Assembly (NCBI RefSeq): GCF_049389645.1
Contig: NZ_CP186540.1
Coordinates: forward strand, 2,480,001-2,544,000
Origin: Alkalibacterium sp049389645
Lineage (GTDB): Bacteria; Bacillota; Bacilli; Lactobacillales; Carnobacteriaceae_A
Direction: 5' to 3'
Length of the DNA stretch: 64,000 nucleotides
In this document: positions 61,678 through 64,000 of the stretch, piece by piece
Position numbering within the stretch: the first letter of the stretch is position 1
Layout: the number at the start of each line of letters is the position of its first letter
Translations under genes and position numbers: made by a program
Notes under the pieces: model-generated
What the model saw: the letters and a program-made list of their open reading frames with translations, nothing else
The model's database searches: none
What the model was told of the DNA's origin: nothing

Positions 61678-62556
61678 CTACTGCTGATCTAAACCAGGTA
61701 AATCTTCAATCGAATCGATGTCTACATACTTAGGAACAATGAACCCAACTTGAGTACCCGTCATATTGACGCCTAAATCATCCAATTCATTTTCGTATTC
61801 ATCAACAAAGAAGCCTTGTGTTGTGGGTAACCAGACGGATACAGTGGCATCAGCTTCTCCAGTTGCAAGAGCCTGGAACAAGATAGCGGGGTCAACGTTC
61901 GTTACCGTCACATCATAACCGATCTCTTCAAGCACCAGTGAAATCACTTGACTAGATGCTCGCTCTGTATCCCAAGGGAAAGAAACAAGACCCAGTGATT
62001 CTCCATCGACATCATCGACGCCTTCGATCCAGCTGTCAACTACGCTGCGGTTATCAGCAATCCAGTTCTGTGAAGCTTCTTCGAAATCGACATCTAACGC
62101 ATCGACCATAATTGTCTGCATATCTTCCACAGTCCAGCTGAATTTTTCAAGTACGGCATACGCTTCGGGCATATCTTCTGCAAGTCCGACTCGAGCCATC
62201 GTATGAATATCTTCTACATCACCTAAGATATTTTGAGGATCTTCTAGAAATTTCAAATCATGCGTTTCAAATACAAAATGCGGCGCCCAACCTGTAATGA
62301 CGATCGGTTCCTCGCGACTGATTGCCTGGTCCAAAGCTGCCAACATACCAGCTGTAGAGCTTTCCTTGATTTCCCAACCTTCTAAATTATCATATGCGTC
62401 AAGCACTTGACGTGAGTTTTCTGCAATACCTGATCCAGGCTCCATGCCTGTGATCGTATAGTCTAGTTGTTCTCCAAGATTTGCTTCTTCCTGGTTACTT
62501 CCTTCTTCATTTCCGCATGCACCGATGACTAAAGTTAACGGGACAAGTGAGAGCAT
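61678..62556 (-). CDS. opuAC: OpuAC-type glycine betaine-binding lipoprotein
   Basis: The substrate-binding protein of a compatible-solute ABC importer. It has a lipobox (LVIGACGNEEGS) and two lobes. The first carries TGMEPGSGIAENSRQ, SSTAGMLAALDQAI and VITGWAPHFVFETHDLKFL with the ligand-binding Trp, and ends TMARVGLAEDMPEAY...FSWT. The second carries LVSFPWDTERASSQVISLVL, FQALATGEADATVSVWLPTT and GFIVPKYVDIDSIEDL. In B. subtilis OpuAC, as I recall it, the order is the reverse, so this looks like a domain-swapped (permuted) form. ATG 62556 with AGAGGA is the first canonical start. A much better GGAGG site points to an ATC at 62574, whose use would give the charged signal-peptide start (RGSLK). 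No ATPase or permease gene is adjacent. Confidence 0.85.
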   Translation of the reverse strand: MLSLVPLTLVIGACGNEEGSNQEEANLGEQLDYTITGMEPGSGIAENSRQVLDAYDNLEGWEIKESSTAGMLAALDQAISREEPIVITGWAPHFVFETHDLKFLEDPQNILGDVEDIHTMARVGLAEDMPEAYAVLEKFSWTVEDMQTIMVDALDVDFEEASQNWIADNRSVVDSWIEGVDDVDGESLGLVSFPWDTERASSQVISLVLEEIGYDVTVTNVDPAILFQALATGEADATVSVWLPTTQGFFVDEYENELDDLGVNMTGTQVGFIVPKYVDIDSIEDLPGLDQQ

Positions 62557-62600
62557 TTTTAACGATCCTCTGATTTTCTTTTCCTCCAATGGGTTCTGAA

Positions 62601-62630
62601 TCGATTCTGCTCGTATCAGTTTAGAATCGA
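62601..62630 (-). promoter_or_regulatory. Inverted repeat before opuAC
   Basis: TCGATTCT and AGAATCGA (perfect, 14-base loop) lie 12 bp upstream of the GGAGG in the opuAC leader. It could be an operator or an mRNA hairpin. The rest of the 62.59-62.90 kb gap shows no gene. Confidence 0.4.
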
Positions 62631-62904
62631 TATGTATATTCTGCGAAACACTATTACACAGATTTTAATAGAATACCATAATATATTGCCGACATCAAAA
62701 GAAAGATGAAAAATTAAAATGGGCTCATTTTTCCTTACACTATTCGACCGATTGAAGTTATGTTTTTCGTATCATTTTTGATTAAAGACCTTCTCATTTG
62801 CTGTAGAGGGGAGAGAAATACTTCCAGGTGATGCTGACCGATCATGACCCGGTATCATAGTTGGCTGGCAGTGAGCGTCATCCACAGGGAAAGAATAGGG
62901 TGCT

Positions 62905-64000
62905 TTACTTATACTCATACATAAACCTTTCCATATAGTAGATAAAGGTCTGATTGTAAAAGCCAGGGAAGTAAATATCACTCGCATGTGCGCCATAAGG
63001 CATCCAGATGACGGCGATCTCCGTATTACCCTTGTCCAGATAAGCTTCTCTGAATCGTTCTGCTACGCGTGGGTCTACAAGGCCGTCTTTATCCCCTTGG
63101 TACACCAACGCAGGCGGACTGTCTGCTTCCACCAACAAGGCGGGATCGACCAGTTCATCCTCGCCACCAATGTTTCGGTAGTGAGATAGACCGTTGGCAG
63201 GATAAAAAGGAATGATCCCATTGACAGTGATTCGAGTATCGATCAGATCGGTGTACTGACCACTGGATGATCCCAATGCTACCGCGTTTGCCAGCTGTCC
63301 ACCAGCCGAAGCACCCGAAAGGAATACCGAGTCGATGTTAGCTCCATAATCTTCATGGTTATCTGCCAAATAAGTCGTAAACAGTCCCAAATGGCGCACC
63401 ATATCGTCTATGGAAAAATCCCCGGAGACTTCATCAGGCACAGTCAAAAACTCGATAAACTGATCCTGGTCATTCAAGCCATACTGCACATCGAAAACGA
63501 CGTATCCTTGAGCCGCAAAGTATTTGTTCATTTGGGCAAAGTTTTCGGAGCCTTTGTCTCCTACGTCCCAGCCCCCACCATGAATCCGGATGAGGGTGGA
63601 CCGCTCGCCCGGCAGGTTGGCTGCATCCTCTGGGGGCGTATACACGTCGAACCGCAGTTCCAGTCCTGCGTCCACACCTTCAGTCCCTTCGTAAAAGAGG
63701 ACATCCTCTGTAAGATTATACTTAGTTGAAGGGATGCCAAAGAAGTAAGCTGGAATCGACACGGGATTACTTCTAAAAGCTGGCTCGTTTTCTCCAACCG
63801 TTTGCCATTCATTTCCGAAGGCTTCGGTATAGTTCTTTTCAGCTTCATTCAATAAAGCAGGGATAGACATAAACGGCAAAGCAAAAACACCAAACAGACC
63901 GATCCCTAATGATATAACCGCGTAACTCATAAGCGAGCGCCTTTTATATATAGAGAGCTTCAGGAAAAGAGCCGCAATACTGAGGAAAATAAAACTGTAA
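62905..64000 (-). CDS. Alpha/beta hydrolase (esterase/lipase-like), probably 5'-truncated
   Basis: A membrane-anchored alpha/beta hydrolase of the carboxylesterase/hormone-sensitive-lipase style. The oxyanion motif is RIHGGGWDVGD, the nucleophile Ser lies in FLSGASAGGQLAN, the Asp in YQGDKDGLVDPRV and the His in MPYGAHASDI. The N-terminus has a hydrophobic segment (AVISLGIGLFGVFALPF), so the enzyme should face the outside. An ATG at 63930 could start a 341-residue protein, but the frame stays open to the window edge. The 23 extra residues include another hydrophobic stretch (SFIFLSIAALFLKL) and the basic IYKRRS, which suggests that the real start lies outside. The substrate is unknown. Confidence 0.82.
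   Translation of the reverse strand, partial: YSFIFLSIAALFLKLSIYKRRSLMSYAVISLGIGLFGVFALPFMSIPALLNEAEKNYTEAFGNEWQTVGENEPAFRSNPVSIPAYFFGIPSTKYNLTEDVLFYEGTEGVDAGLELRFDVYTPPEDAANLPGERSTLIRIHGGGWDVGDKGSENFAQMNKYFAAQGYVVFDVQYGLNDQDQFIEFLTVPDEVSGDFSIDDMVRHLGLFTTYLADNHEDYGANIDSVFLSGASAGGQLANAVALGSSSGQYTDLIDTRITVNGIIPFYPANGLSHYRNIGGEDELVDPALLVEADSPPALVYQGDKDGLVDPRVAERFREAYLDKGNTEIAVIWMPYGAHASDIYFPGFYNQTFIYYMERFMYEYK

Noticed and set aside
1..64000. tRNA, rRNA or known riboswitch classes
   Set aside because: I looked for tRNA-like TpsiC arms, rRNA cores and common riboswitch signatures by eye and saw none; a covariance search would be needed to exclude them fully.

Overview
The window is a chromosomal segment of a low-GC Gram-positive bacterium. 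The rpoD tail, long-form L25/Ctc, two-gene RexAB nuclease, lspA-rluD-pyrR run, sortase substrates and many acidic secreted or membrane proteins fit Lactobacillales. A halophilic or alkaliphilic Carnobacteriaceae (Alkalibacterium/Marinilactibacillus-like) is my best guess. That placement is inference from gene content and protein character, not from a comparison I could run.

Layout. 0-6.8 kb: end of rpoD, ctc, a 530-bp array of DNA hairpins, a NERD-domain gene broken by a stop codon, a YflT-type stress protein, then trmK-nif3-pepT. 6.9-14.4 kb: rexBA, the double-strand-break repair helicase-nuclease. 14.5-17.7 kb: a 52-bp tandem repeat and a leftward cell-envelope operon (YkyA-like lipoprotein, polysaccharide deacetylase, DUF4015 glycosidase-like protein). 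17.9-22.8 kb: lspA-rluD-pyrR, a class B-like sortase, two near-identical fasciclin proteins with VPETG sorting signals, and a 51-bp tandem repeat. 22.8-29.6 kb: rqcH, a MarR regulator with an ECF S-component, a YrrS-like anchored protein, a DUF697 GTPase and a second RluA-family synthase. 29.8-37.8 kb: a nine-gene Mrp/Mbh-type cation/proton antiporter operon with three MrpD paralogues and no MrpA. 37.76-38.4 kb: a 292-bp tandem duplication made of strong hairpins. 38.5-45.8 kb: a DUF1349 protein, ndk, a YdbS/YdbT-like pair, a SWIM protein and a surface 5'-nucleotidase. 45.8-53 kb: decayed DNA (a polyprenyl synthase relic and others) around two ABC exporter systems. 53.1-59 kb: a short-chain dehydrogenase followed by an AT-rich island with a GIY-YIG/DUF2075 helicase, a MazG-like pyrophosphohydrolase and a GmrSD-like DUF262/DUF1524 protein. 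59-64 kb: relics (DUF427, a deleted opuAC copy), an AI-2E transporter, an OpuAC-type binding lipoprotein and an alpha/beta hydrolase running off the end.

Common threads. Cation and osmotic homeostasis is covered by the Mrp operon and the OpuAC protein. Cell-surface display is covered by the sortase, the FAS1 pair and the nucleotidase. DNA processing and defence are covered by rexBA and the 54-59 kb island. The window is unusually rich in noncoding structure: three different tandem-repeat families, a hairpin array, and promoters of the sortase and FAS1 genes that share one -10 element. I found no tRNA, rRNA, CRISPR array or intact insertion sequence.
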